From positions 1 through 24,511 of the forward strand of contig CAKSEO010000037.1 of NCBI GenBank assembly GCA_934446565.1: 24,511 nt of DNA, written 5' to 3'. The DNA comes from an uncultured Oscillospiraceae bacterium (GTDB lineage Bacteria; Bacillota; Clostridia; Oscillospirales; Ruminococcaceae). Positions 7,148 through 15,038 of this stretch are shown here, piece by piece. How positions within the stretch are numbered: position 1 is the first letter of the stretch; each line of letters begins with the position of its first letter. The notes under the pieces were generated by a model, which was not told the DNA's origin, did not search any database, and saw nothing but the letters and a program-made list of their open reading frames with translations. A program made the position numbers and the translations under genes.

Positions 7148-8158
7148 ATGAAAAAGGAATTCACAGCAAAGACCCTTGATGAAGCAAAGGCAATGGCAGC
7201 CGCAGAATTCGGCGTTGCTGCCGAGGAAATAGATTTCGACATTCTCGAGCAGCCCAGAAAGGGACTGTTCGGAATGAAGGGCGTAGCCAGAGTAATGGCT
7301 TCCTATGAGGCTCCCGAGGTTTCAGAGGAAGTAGCAGCAGAGCCTGAAGAAATTGCTGCGGAGGATCCCGCAGAGGAACCGGCGCCGGTTTCTTTTGAGG
7401 ACGAGGGCGAAAAGGATGTTCCGGAGCTCCCGGAGGATTTCGACATCGAGGGCAGCGCCAAGGTGCAGGCTGCGAAGAAGTACCTGACTGATGTTCTCCA
7501 CGCACTTGGACTTGAGAACTTCCAGATCAATGCTATTCGCCGTGACGGAAACGTTGTGCTTGATATCACTGGTGATAAGCTTGGCGTGGTTATCGGCAGA
7601 CGCGGCGAGACTCTGGACAGCTTACAGTATCTGACTATCCTTGCAAGCAACCGTACAGAGGAATCTTTCTGCCGCATTTCCATCGACTGCAACGGTTATC
7701 GCGACAAGCGCCGTGAAACCCTGGAGTCCCTTGCAAAGCGCACATCAGCAAAGGTCATCAAGCAGGGCAGGAAGATAGCTCTCGAACCGATGAATCCGTA
7801 TGAGCGCCGTATAATCCACAGCTGCGTTGCTGAGATCGAGGGCGTATCCAGCCACTCTACCGGCGTTGAGCCTTACAGAAAGGTCGTAATTTACGCCGAC
7901 AAGCCTAAATTCGACAACAATCGCCGCGGCAGACGCGGAAACGGTGAGCGTACCGAGCGCGGTGAACGCGGAGAGCGCAGAGGTTCCGGAAACGGCACCC
8001 GCAATTACCGTCAGTCCACAGGATTCTCGACAAGTTTCGAGCGCGAGTATAAGCGCCGCACATACGAGCCTGACGAGAACGCTGACGCAGGCGAGTTTTC
8101 CAAGGAGACCGTCGAGGCAGAGAAGAGCGCAACACTCTACGGTAAGATAGAGCTGTAA
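7148..8158 (+). CDS. jag: Jag/KhpB RNA-binding protein
   Basis: KhpB/Jag (SpoIIIJ-associated) is a cytosolic RNA-binding protein linked to cell envelope growth and usually encoded after yidC. The Jag_N domain is at about 1-52, with KGLFGMKG at 38-45. A very acidic linker runs from 53 to 100. The KH domain (about 105-180) has the loop IGRRGE (149-154), and the R3H domain (about 190-250) has the R220-x3-H224 motif. A C-terminal tail of about 85 residues is unusual: residues 258-280 are rich in Arg and Gly (RRGRRGNGER, RGERGERRG). An AGGAGG site precedes the ATG. It is last in the rpmH operon; mnmE, the usual next gene, is absent. Confidence 0.95.
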   Translation: MKKEFTAKTLDEAKAMAAAEFGVAAEEIDFDILEQPRKGLFGMKGVARVMASYEAPEVSEEVAAEPEEIAAEDPAEEPAPVSFEDEGEKDVPELPEDFDIEGSAKVQAAKKYLTDVLHALGLENFQINAIRRDGNVVLDITGDKLGVVIGRRGETLDSLQYLTILASNRTEESFCRISIDCNGYRDKRRETLESLAKRTSAKVIKQGRKIALEPMNPYERRIIHSCVAEIEGVSSHSTGVEPYRKVVIYADKPKFDNNRRGRRGNGERTERGERGERRGSGNGTRNYRQSTGFSTSFEREYKRRTYEPDENADAGEFSKETVEAEKSATLYGKIEL

Positions 8159-8177
8159 TTTAATTAGAACAACAATA

Positions 8178-8213
8178 AACCGGGAGCATTTCACTGGAAT
8201 GCTTCCGGTTTTT
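8178..8213 (+). terminator. Intrinsic terminator of the rpmH-jag operon
   Basis: A 13-bp stem with one G-U pair (8178-8190 with 8198-8210) and a 7-nt loop is followed by further T residues (the T tract spans 8209-8213). It lies 20 bp after the jag stop, between jag and the convergent TerB-domain gene. Confidence 0.88.
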
Positions 8214-8215
8214 CA

Positions 8216-10207
8216 TTATGCGTCAAGAATTGGCTGGATATCGGCAAGGTAGTCATCAAGGAGTTCGCCGTTTTCTATCAGAACATCGCCGATGTTTTCC
8301 ATCGCGAGCGCGTTTATTCGGTCGTATTCTGTTTCCGGCATCACATTTCGGGAGCGGCAGAGGGATTCTGCTGTTTTGTCCCTGAGCGCTTTCAGCAGAG
8401 CGATATCGTCGTTTGTGAGAGACTGGGCGAATTCACGCCAGCCGTCTGGCAGCACGGAAAAAGCAGAATTGACAGCCACAGACTGCGTGACGTATCCGGT
8501 GGGCTCAGCATTTTCAGCGTAATGTGCAAATCCGGACGCCTGCTCGTCAAAATCGTCCTCCGTGATATCGTGGATACGTTCGGATAGTTCTTCGGCAGTC
8601 ACTGTGTCGGCGTCCTCCACTATCAGCTTGCGCGTAGTTTCGTCGGATTCCTCGCGTATCCTGGCAAGACGGGTTATGTCTATCTCAACCGGAGCGGATT
8701 TCTGCGTGGATGTTGAATCCGGCGCGGGTGCTTCGTCAAAGTTGTATCCGCTACGCTTTTTGGGCTGCTTTTTCGGCGGGTATATTCCGTTCTGATCACA
8801 CCAGGAATTCACGGCGTTCGGTATAAGCTCGGTGAATTCCGGAGCGGATGCGGCGCGCACCAGCTTGTCGCGGTTGAGAAAATCGTTCAGCACTGGAGTG
8901 ATATTAGGCGAAATGCCGTAACGGAAGCCGGTGCGCTTCCTGAGCACAGATTCCACGCTTTTCAGTATCCAGCCCACAAAACTGTGGTAGGGCGATATCT
9001 CAAGGAGCTCAAGGCAGTGCTCGCCGCGTTTTGTCGTGTAGCGTTCGGTCTGGCTTATTTTTAGGTCATGGAACCCATCCATACGGGACATATCCACATA
9101 AGCGCCGCTGAATGGGACCCATGAGAAATCCTTGCGCAGCTTACCGCACAGCAGCTCGAACATTGTTATATCCGATTTTGCAAAGTAGCCGTCTAGCGCT
9201 GTCAGTGCGGCTTCAAGTGCTCCGTCGAGAAGCGGACGGGTCTTTTCGTTGAAAAAAATGCTTCCCTGCAAGTTATAAGAGGATATATGCAGGAGATAGT
9301 CTAGCTTTCCGGAGTAGCGGTGTTCCAGAATATCAAGGTCATCCGGCGGGCGGGTGTCCAGCGCGGATTCGGTGGGGGATTCTGGAACGTTTTGTACATC
9401 GTTGTACGCCCGGAAATCCTTGAGCCATCGCGGAAGAATGGTGTCCAGCGCAGGGCAGGAGCTGCGGCAGCCGTCCCACACGGCGGAAAGCCGGTTATAT
9501 GCGTCGGTGGAGGACATCACGCCTATTTTGTTGAGCAATTCGTAGCAATATAGAATTATATAGGGCTTGTCAATGGGTTTGAATTCGCCGTTTCGCGCGT
9601 TGGTGCGCCAGGTGAAATATGTGCGCAGCTGGTCGGTTGACATTGCGCCGTATATAGGTCGGTCGATATTGCAGAAGCATGTCATAGAGAAGTCGTCTGT
9701 GACGTCTTTCATGAATTCGCCTTGTTTTATCAGTGTTTCCTCGGCGTTCTTTTTCAGCATGTAACCTGTGTAGAACGTGTGGGAGAGGTATCTCATTTCC
9801 TCAATTTTTGTGCGGATATCTAAATCTTCGCTGTCGCTTTCGTACATGGATGGAGCGTAGGCGAGCTCGTCTGGCTGGATGAGCTCCTGCGGGAGCTCGG
9901 TAGGCTTTCCGGATAGATAATCAAGGTCGTTGCGCTTGGGGCGTGGAGGTATTTTCTCGCCGTAGGATCTTTGGTTATCGCGGGCGGATTCTATCGCATC
10001 TTTTACAATGGAGCTGATCTTGTCCTGAATTGCGCGCTTCACTGCTTGGCTGATTTCTTCGCTGGCAGACTTTTCATCATGATCATCGGAAATCTCATCA
10101 TGTTCTATCGGTTGGTTCTTTTTCTCGATTATCCGTCGGAGCTCTTCCTGTATTTCTTCCTTTGATTTGGCATTGTTATCCATCATCAGACGAAATTTGT
10201 CAGCCAT
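8216..10207 (-). CDS. TerB_N/TerB_C domain protein, 663 aa
   Basis: No standard gene name is known to me. The N-terminal 135 residues are charged and probably helical or disordered. Residues about 140-300 resemble the TerB_N domain, notably TDQLRTYFTWRTNARNGEFK (191-210) followed by YIILYCYELLNKIG (216-229). Residues about 505-660 resemble TerB_C: VEIDITRLARIREES (507-521) and EYDRINALAMENIGDVLIENG (627-647), the INxxAxxxIGDxLIE pattern. The middle (about 300-470) is helical with no family I can name. No signal peptide or membrane helix is seen. These domains occur in tellurite-resistance-like stress and biological conflict systems. A good ribosome binding site (AAAGGAG) precedes ATG. It is last in the der operon, behind an Abi_2 gene. 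Function is unknown; a role in phage defence is inference. Confidence 0.82.
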   Translation of the reverse strand: MADKFRLMMDNNAKSKEEIQEELRRIIEKKNQPIEHDEISDDHDEKSASEEISQAVKRAIQDKISSIVKDAIESARDNQRSYGEKIPPRPKRNDLDYLSGKPTELPQELIQPDELAYAPSMYESDSEDLDIRTKIEEMRYLSHTFYTGYMLKKNAEETLIKQGEFMKDVTDDFSMTCFCNIDRPIYGAMSTDQLRTYFTWRTNARNGEFKPIDKPYIILYCYELLNKIGVMSSTDAYNRLSAVWDGCRSSCPALDTILPRWLKDFRAYNDVQNVPESPTESALDTRPPDDLDILEHRYSGKLDYLLHISSYNLQGSIFFNEKTRPLLDGALEAALTALDGYFAKSDITMFELLCGKLRKDFSWVPFSGAYVDMSRMDGFHDLKISQTERYTTKRGEHCLELLEISPYHSFVGWILKSVESVLRKRTGFRYGISPNITPVLNDFLNRDKLVRAASAPEFTELIPNAVNSWCDQNGIYPPKKQPKKRSGYNFDEAPAPDSTSTQKSAPVEIDITRLARIREESDETTRKLIVEDADTVTAEELSERIHDITEDDFDEQASGFAHYAENAEPTGYVTQSVAVNSAFSVLPDGWREFAQSLTNDDIALLKALRDKTAESLCRSRNVMPETEYDRINALAMENIGDVLIENGELLDDYLADIQPILDA

Positions 10208-10225
10208 ATTACCTCACTCCTTTGC

Positions 10226-10252
10226 AAAAAACGGCAGAATATTCCGCCGTTT
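10226..10252 (-). terminator. Terminator-like hairpin between the abi and TerB-domain genes
   Basis: On the minus strand AAACGGC (10252-10246) pairs with GCCGTTT (10235-10229). The stem extends inward by a G-U pair and G-C/A-T pairs, and is followed by a run of T residues to 10226. It starts 6 bp after the abi stop and ends just before the AAAGGAG ribosome binding site of the downstream gene. No separate promoter was seen for that gene, so this looks like a partial terminator or attenuator inside one transcript. Confidence 0.75.
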
Positions 10253-10258
10253 CAGTGT

Positions 10259-11191
10259 TCACTTTTCTGATTTTTCGGTTTGTGGAGCTTCCGGTTCCTC
10301 GTTGGTTTTCGTGTCCTCGGGAGCTGGTTCGACAAATGCGATGAGTTTTTCCCAGCCGTCCGGGAATCCAAGGTCTTTCAGCCGCAGTACGTCGGAATTC
10401 TTGTTGATAAGCCTTGCGATAGGCTTAACGACGCGCGCATTCCATGCGTCATGGTCGTGCGCCAGCTGTTTAAGTACTATAATGTACCCGAACACGTCGG
10501 GTTTGAGTTCGATATCCATTCCTTTGGGGATGCGGGGCTCAACCTGGAAAGTGTTTCCGTAAAGACGGTTGTAGTGCGCGCAGTAATTCCGCAGCTCGTT
10601 CATGCAGAACAGCCAGTTGTCAAGGTCCGTGCTGGAGCAGCCGTAGTAGCGGTCGGCAAGCTCTTTCTTGTCGCCGGAGTGCATATCCTTGTAGAAAAAC
10701 GCAAGCGTACCAAAGCTGAACAGCTCCATGACTACCCACAGCGGAAACGCTCCGCAGTACTTTGAATTGTAGTGCCGCACAAATTCGCGGTCGTCGTTGA
10801 CTTCGATAAGGTGGCGCACCTTATTCATGAATTGCTGGTGATTGTGCCGGAAATCGAACGAGGACGCGTTCAGATATCCCAGCGCGCCGTATTTCAGCGC
10901 ATGGTAGTTGGACACGGCGGCGCGCATGGCTATTTCCGTTTCTTCCAGCGCCGCGAGCAGAATGCTCCTCAGCTTGCGGTCGGATTCGTACACCCGCAGG
11001 ACGTTTTCAAAAGTGGTGCCTTTTTCGTATTGCCCTTTGCGAACGGTGAACGGCGCAAAATAGTCAGACAGTCTGAAATAATTGATGTAGGTCAGTGTGT
11101 TTTCCGCCAGCTTTTCATCATTGATTATGCAGCCGCGCTCGCGCAGCTTCTGTATCTGTTCTTTTATGGTAGCTGGTATCTTCTGATTCAT
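10259..11191 (-). CDS. Abi_2 family (AbiD/AbiF-like) HEPN protein
   Basis: Belongs by sequence to the Abi_2 family of abortive infection proteins such as lactococcal AbiD and AbiF. The family N-terminal pattern appears as YINYFRLSDYFAPF (35-48). A central PLWVVMELFSFGTL (150-163) is typical. The HEPN ribonuclease motif R-x4-H is intact at R201-NYCA-H206, inside NELRNYCAHYNRLYGN. The 310-aa length is usual for the family. The last 25 residues are a charged, Pro/Glu-rich tail. The protein is predicted to be cytosolic and to cleave RNA when triggered; this is inferred from the family. The ATG follows GAAAGGTG, 42 bp after gpsA and with no terminator between, so it probably rides on the der operon. 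No room exists for a separate upstream RNA gene. Confidence 0.9.
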   Translation of the reverse strand: MNQKIPATIKEQIQKLRERGCIINDEKLAENTLTYINYFRLSDYFAPFTVRKGQYEKGTTFENVLRVYESDRKLRSILLAALEETEIAMRAAVSNYHALKYGALGYLNASSFDFRHNHQQFMNKVRHLIEVNDDREFVRHYNSKYCGAFPLWVVMELFSFGTLAFFYKDMHSGDKKELADRYYGCSSTDLDNWLFCMNELRNYCAHYNRLYGNTFQVEPRIPKGMDIELKPDVFGYIIVLKQLAHDHDAWNARVVKPIARLINKNSDVLRLKDLGFPDGWEKLIAFVEPAPEDTKTNEEPEAPQTEKSEK

Positions 11192-11233
11192 GTCGGCACC
11201 TTTCGAATAGTTTGTCGTTGGGTCAGACGGAGA

Positions 11234-12235
11234 TCAATCCATCCAGAATACTTCGCGCTCGTGCTTGCTCTTGCGCGTCATAAGCGCAGAAATGCTCTCT
11301 CTCGGGTCGCCGCCCTCATAGCATATCTTTACTATCTGCTCGATTATAGGAGTGTCTATGCCGCGCTCCTGCGCTAATTTGTAGGCGATTATGCTGCTGG
11401 TGTAGCCCTCGACGGTGCCGACCTGCTTTACGGCTTCCGTAGCGGGAGTTCCCTTGCCGATGAGGTTTCCGGCGCGGAAGTTGCGGGAGTGCAGCGAGGT
11501 GCAGGTAACTATCAGGTCGCCGATTCCAGCCATGCCGGTGAATGTTTTCCAGTTTGCGCCCAGACCTACGCCCAGGCGGGTTATCTCGGTCATTCCGCGG
11601 GTCATGAGGGCGGCTACGGTGTTGTCGCCAAGTCCCATTCCGCGGGCGATACCGCAGCCGAGGGCTATCGGATTCTTCAGTACGCCGCCCAGCTCGCAGC
11701 CGGCAACGTCGTCGTTGACATATATGCGGTACTTCTCATTGGAGAGCGTGCGCTGGATGTACTCTGCAACGCCGTCGGTGTGACTTGCGCAGACCTCCGT
11801 TGTAGGAACAAGCCGTGCTATCTCCTCGGCATGGCAGGGTCCGGTGATAACGCCCACCGGGTTTTCCGGAAGCTCCTCGGAGATTATCTGTGACAGCCTG
11901 TAGCCGGTGGAGCCTTCCAGACCCTTGCTGACGTTTATCATGATGGTGGACTTGTCAACGTAGGGCTTTACGGTCTGTATCGCTTCGCGGAAAAACGGCG
12001 AGGGGATAGCCACAAGCACGATGTCCGCGTCGCTGACGCACTTCGGGTCAGTAGTAACGCCGAGAGCCTCCGGCAGCTTTACGCCGGGGAGCAGCCGCTT
12101 GTGCTCACGCTCGGTGCGGAGAAGCTCCGCTTCCTGCTCAAATTTTGTCCAGGTGACGACCTCATGGCCGAACGTCGTGAATAATACGCCGAGAGCCGTG
12201 CCGTAGCCGCAGCCCAGAATAGTGATCTTTGCCAT
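11234..12235 (-). CDS. gpsA: Glycerol-3-phosphate dehydrogenase [NAD(P)+]
   Basis: Reduces dihydroxyacetone phosphate to sn-glycerol-3-phosphate for phospholipid synthesis in the cytosol. The N-terminal Rossmann motif is GCGYGTA (8-14). The segments INVSKGLE, TGPCHAEE and LKNPIALGCGIARGMGLGDN carry the conserved substrate and catalytic lysines of the family, followed by GIGDLIVTCTSLHSRNFRAG. The 333-aa length is normal. GGAGG precedes ATG, 19 bp after plsY, so the two are cotranscribed. Its product is the substrate acylated by PlsY, encoded immediately upstream. Confidence 0.97.
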   Translation of the reverse strand: MAKITILGCGYGTALGVLFTTFGHEVVTWTKFEQEAELLRTEREHKRLLPGVKLPEALGVTTDPKCVSDADIVLVAIPSPFFREAIQTVKPYVDKSTIMINVSKGLEGSTGYRLSQIISEELPENPVGVITGPCHAEEIARLVPTTEVCASHTDGVAEYIQRTLSNEKYRIYVNDDVAGCELGGVLKNPIALGCGIARGMGLGDNTVAALMTRGMTEITRLGVGLGANWKTFTGMAGIGDLIVTCTSLHSRNFRAGNLIGKGTPATEAVKQVGTVEGYTSSIIAYKLAQERGIDTPIIEQIVKICYEGGDPRESISALMTRKSKHEREVFWMD

Positions 12236-12254
12236 TTATACAGCCTCCGATGAA

Positions 12255-12917
12255 TTACTTTGCTTTTTCGCCGAGTTTCTTTTCAGTATGTGTTGCAAGG
12301 CGCTTTATATTCCCGCGGTGCATGAAGATAACGAGCGCGGCGGTGAAGAATGCGATGAATGTGCAGACGATACCTGCGGGGTCTCCGTCCATAAAGTACA
12401 CGAAAGCCAGCGTTCCGAAGCCGTACAGCGAGGACGCTATGCAGCTTCCCAGCGAAACGTAGCGGGTTATCGCGACAATGATGATAAACACAGCAAGAAG
12501 AACGCAGCCTGTGCGCCAGTCGAGCGTAAATATCGCGGAAATAGCGGAAAGGACGCCCTTGCCGCCGCGGAATCCGTAGTATACCGGGAACACATGCCCT
12601 ATTACAGCCATGAATCCCGCCATATAGCCGACCCAGTTCATTCCGTTTTCCAGCACGGTGGTGTCAACGCCTCCGAGGAACTGGAACGCAAGCCTTACCG
12701 CCCATATCGCAAGAACGGACTTCGCGACATCTCCGAGGAGAACTATCCCGGCTACCGCCTTGCCCTGGGTGCGGAGCGTGTTGGTGAGTCCGGCGTTGCC
12801 GCTGCCCATTGTGCGGATATCCTTTCCGGTTTTAAGCTTCGTGACTATAATTGATGTATTAATGCCGCCCAGAAGATAGGGAACGGCGATCATTATTATA
12901 TAACAGAGCCACATCAT
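12255..12917 (-). CDS. plsY: Acyl-phosphate:glycerol-3-phosphate acyltransferase PlsY
   Basis: Integral membrane enzyme that transfers an acyl group from acyl-phosphate to glycerol-3-phosphate, giving lysophosphatidic acid. Family motif 1 is seen as GSGNAGLTN (38-46), with Leu where most members have Ala. Motif 2 is GHVFPVYYGFRGGKG (107-121). Several hydrophobic helices are evident (about 4-25, 55-75, 95-115, 130-155 and 185-205). The 220-aa length fits. Two tandem ATG codons (12917 and 12914) follow AAAGGA, so either could start. It sits between a YcxB-like gene and gpsA in the der operon. Confidence 0.96.
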   Translation of the reverse strand: MMWLCYIIMIAVPYLLGGINTSIIVTKLKTGKDIRTMGSGNAGLTNTLRTQGKAVAGIVLLGDVAKSVLAIWAVRLAFQFLGGVDTTVLENGMNWVGYMAGFMAVIGHVFPVYYGFRGGKGVLSAISAIFTLDWRTGCVLLAVFIIIVAITRYVSLGSCIASSLYGFGTLAFVYFMDGDPAGIVCTFIAFFTAALVIFMHRGNIKRLATHTEKKLGEKAK

Positions 12918-12960
12918 CGTGTGTTATGTCCTTTCGGTTTTGTTCGTATTTTTCCTGGAT

Positions 12961-13524
12961 TCAAGTCTTTTCAGGGTTTTCAGCCTGCTCAGCCTTGCCG
13001 GGTTTTATGTCAGGATTTTTGCTGCGGAGCACGGCGTACAGTACTCCGGCGTTTTCACGGGGTTTGACTGGCATGGTTATATCTCCCGAGGAAGTGACCA
13101 GCAGCAGGTCGCCGTCGCTTTTCAGCGTGATCATCTTGATAGCGTCATAGCGCAGCACCAGGGCGCGGCGTGCCGTATAGAACAGTATATGCTCCGGCAG
13201 GAACCAGCGCTCACCGAGTGCCTTAGCCGCAGGGTAGGCGGCGATAAGCCCGCTGCGTTCCGCCTCCGGCATTTTGCCTATCTGTTCTTTCAGCCGGCAC
13301 CTTGCTACTCCGAATATATCCACGAATGCCTTGACGAGCAGGAAAACCACAACAGCGGTCAGAACGGCTGCGCCTATCGTCCAGAGTATCCGGAACCATT
13401 CCGCCCAGCTTCCGGAGAAGATGAGCGGCACCCATGCCACTGCGGAGAATCCCGCAGCGATAGCGGTGCAGATGACGAGCATTCCGGTGCGGCGGCGTAT
13501 AAAATCCGACAGGATCTGATTCAT
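12961..13524 (-). CDS. YcxB-like membrane protein, 187 aa
   Basis: Two membrane helices (about residues 13-34 and 44-66) precede a soluble domain. The pattern around FLPEHILFYTARRALVLRYDAIKMITLKSDGDLLLVTSSGDITMPV (about 108-154) looks like the beta-rich, PH-like region of YcxB-type proteins; this is a weak assignment. The C-terminus is lysine- and glutamate-rich. Its ATG overlaps the der stop by one base (TAATG), so translation is coupled to der. Function unknown; conserved placement between der and plsY could be tested by comparing relatives. Confidence 0.75.
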   Translation of the reverse strand: MNQILSDFIRRRTGMLVICTAIAAGFSAVAWVPLIFSGSWAEWFRILWTIGAAVLTAVVVFLLVKAFVDIFGVARCRLKEQIGKMPEAERSGLIAAYPAAKALGERWFLPEHILFYTARRALVLRYDAIKMITLKSDGDLLLVTSSGDITMPVKPRENAGVLYAVLRSKNPDIKPGKAEQAENPEKT

Positions 13525-14840
13525 TATTCGCCTCTTTCGCGGATAGTCAGCTTTATCGGCGTAGCGGTCAGCCCGAATGTTTCGCGGAGCTGATTCTCGA
13601 TGTAGCGCTGATATGAGTAGTGGAACAGCTCGCGGCTGTTGCAGAAAATAACGAAATTAGGCGGGCAGACGGACGCCTGGGTCATGTAGTAAATTTTCAG
13701 GCGCTTGCCCTTGTCTGACGGTGGCTGAACGCGGGAAGTCGCATAGTTCAGCATATCGTTGAGCACGCCGGTTGAGATACGCATGCAGTGCTGCTCGTGG
13801 ACGAACTTTATCAGCTCGAACAGCTTGTCTATGCGCTGACCGGTCTTTGCGGAAATGAACACGAACGGTGCGTAGGACATGAATGAGAAATCTATCTCCA
13901 GTTTCTTGCGGAAATCGTCCATCGTGCGATCGGTCTTGTCCTCTACTGCGTCCCATTTATTGACGGCGATAACGCACGCCTTGCCCTTGTCGTGGGCGTA
14001 GCCTGCGACCTTGCTGTCCTGCTCGGTGAAGCCAACGGTGGCGTCAATGACGATAACGCACACATCGGCGCGGTCAACTGCCATCAGGGCGCGGAGAACG
14101 CTGAAATGCTCGATGTTCTCGATGACCTTAGCCTTGCGGCGCATTCCGGCGGTGTCGATGAAGATGAACTTGTCCTCGCCGCGCTGTATTTCGGTGTCTA
14201 TCGCGTCACGGGTGGTTCCGGCAATGTCGGAAACTATGGAGCGCTCCTCGCCGGCTATCTGGTTGATAAGGGAGGACTTGCCCACATTCGGCTTGCCGAT
14301 AACGGCTACCTTGATAGCGTCCGCGTCGTAATCGTCGGGTTCTTCCGGCGGGAGGTTCTCGAAAACAGCCTCGAGGAGGTCGCCGGTGCCGTGTCCGTGG
14401 ACGGAGGAGACCGGGATAGGGTCGCCGAGGCCGAGATTGTAGAACTCGTATATCTCAGGGGGCGGAGTGCCTATGCCGTCCACCTTGTTTACGGCGAGGA
14501 CGACCGGCTTGCCGCTTTTTATCAGCATGGAGGCAACGTCGCTGTCGTTGGCGGTGACTCCGGTGGTGATGTCGGTGACGAAGATGATAGCGTCAGCGCG
14601 CTCTACTGCGAGCATTGCCTGCTCTCTCATCTGTGCCAGGATAACGTCGTCGGTCTTTGGTTCGATACCGCCGGTGTCGATGAGCATGAATTCCTTTCCG
14701 AGCCACTCGCAGCGGCTGTAGATACGGTCGCGGGTGACGCCGGGCTTGTCGTCTACGATGGACAGGCGCTGACCCACCAGCTTATTGAAAAGTGTGGACT
14801 TTCCGACATTTGGACGTCCTACTATTGCTACTACCTGCAT
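13524..14840 (-). CDS. der: Ribosome assembly GTPase Der (EngA)
   Basis: Der is a tandem two-domain GTPase required for 50S subunit maturation. The first G domain has GRPNVGKST (7-15), DTGGIE (about 56-61) and NKVD (about 117-120). The second has GKPNVGKSS (about 181-189), DTAGMRRK and NKWD. A C-terminal KH-like domain starts after ISAKTGQ and includes PPSDKGKRLKIYYMTQ and the PPNFVIFCN segment. The 438-aa length is standard. It is the first gene of a long minus-strand operon with its own promoter and an AGGAG ribosome binding site. Confidence 0.97.
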   Translation of the reverse strand: MQVVAIVGRPNVGKSTLFNKLVGQRLSIVDDKPGVTRDRIYSRCEWLGKEFMLIDTGGIEPKTDDVILAQMREQAMLAVERADAIIFVTDITTGVTANDSDVASMLIKSGKPVVLAVNKVDGIGTPPPEIYEFYNLGLGDPIPVSSVHGHGTGDLLEAVFENLPPEEPDDYDADAIKVAVIGKPNVGKSSLINQIAGEERSIVSDIAGTTRDAIDTEIQRGEDKFIFIDTAGMRRKAKVIENIEHFSVLRALMAVDRADVCVIVIDATVGFTEQDSKVAGYAHDKGKACVIAVNKWDAVEDKTDRTMDDFRKKLEIDFSFMSYAPFVFISAKTGQRIDKLFELIKFVHEQHCMRISTGVLNDMLNYATSRVQPPSDKGKRLKIYYMTQASVCPPNFVIFCNSRELFHYSYQRYIENQLRETFGLTATPIKLTIRERGE

Positions 14841-14880
14841 ATTATTTCTCCTGTTCTCAGTTTTAAAGCCATATAGTTAT

Positions 14881-14909
14881 AGTATAGCATATTTCAGCAT
14901 TATTTTCAA
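14881..14909 (-). promoter_or_regulatory. Promoter of the der-plsY-gpsA-abi-TerB operon
   Basis: On the minus strand TTGAAA (14904-14909) and TATACT (14881-14886) are separated by 17 bp, about 40 bp before the der ATG. No other convincing promoter was seen before the end of the run at 8216. Confidence 0.75.
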
Positions 14910-14970
14910 GGAATATAATGTATTATTTGACGATAATCTATAAATTGTTTAGAGTTAAGCTTAAATTAGC

Positions 14971-14998
14971 AAAAATCCCCCCGGCTGAACCGGAGGGA
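14971..14998 (-). terminator. Intrinsic terminator of rpmF
   Basis: On the minus strand TCCCTCCGG (14998-14990) pairs with CCGGGGGGA (14984-14976) through nine pairs including one T-G, with a 5-nt loop, followed by TTTTT (14975-14971). It lies 40 bp after the rpmF stop and isolates rpmF from der. Confidence 0.85.
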
Positions 14999-15038
14999 CT
15001 TCCCGTAAACTTGTGTTTAGTTACTGAATGCAGGTGAA

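Noticed and set aside
8216..11191. Recently acquired genomic island
   Set aside because: No integrase, transposase, tRNA or flanking direct repeat was seen, and base composition is not obviously different from neighbours by eye.
13992..14876. 294-aa open frame antisense to der
   Set aside because: It overlaps an intact der gene and shows no domain or initiation signal.
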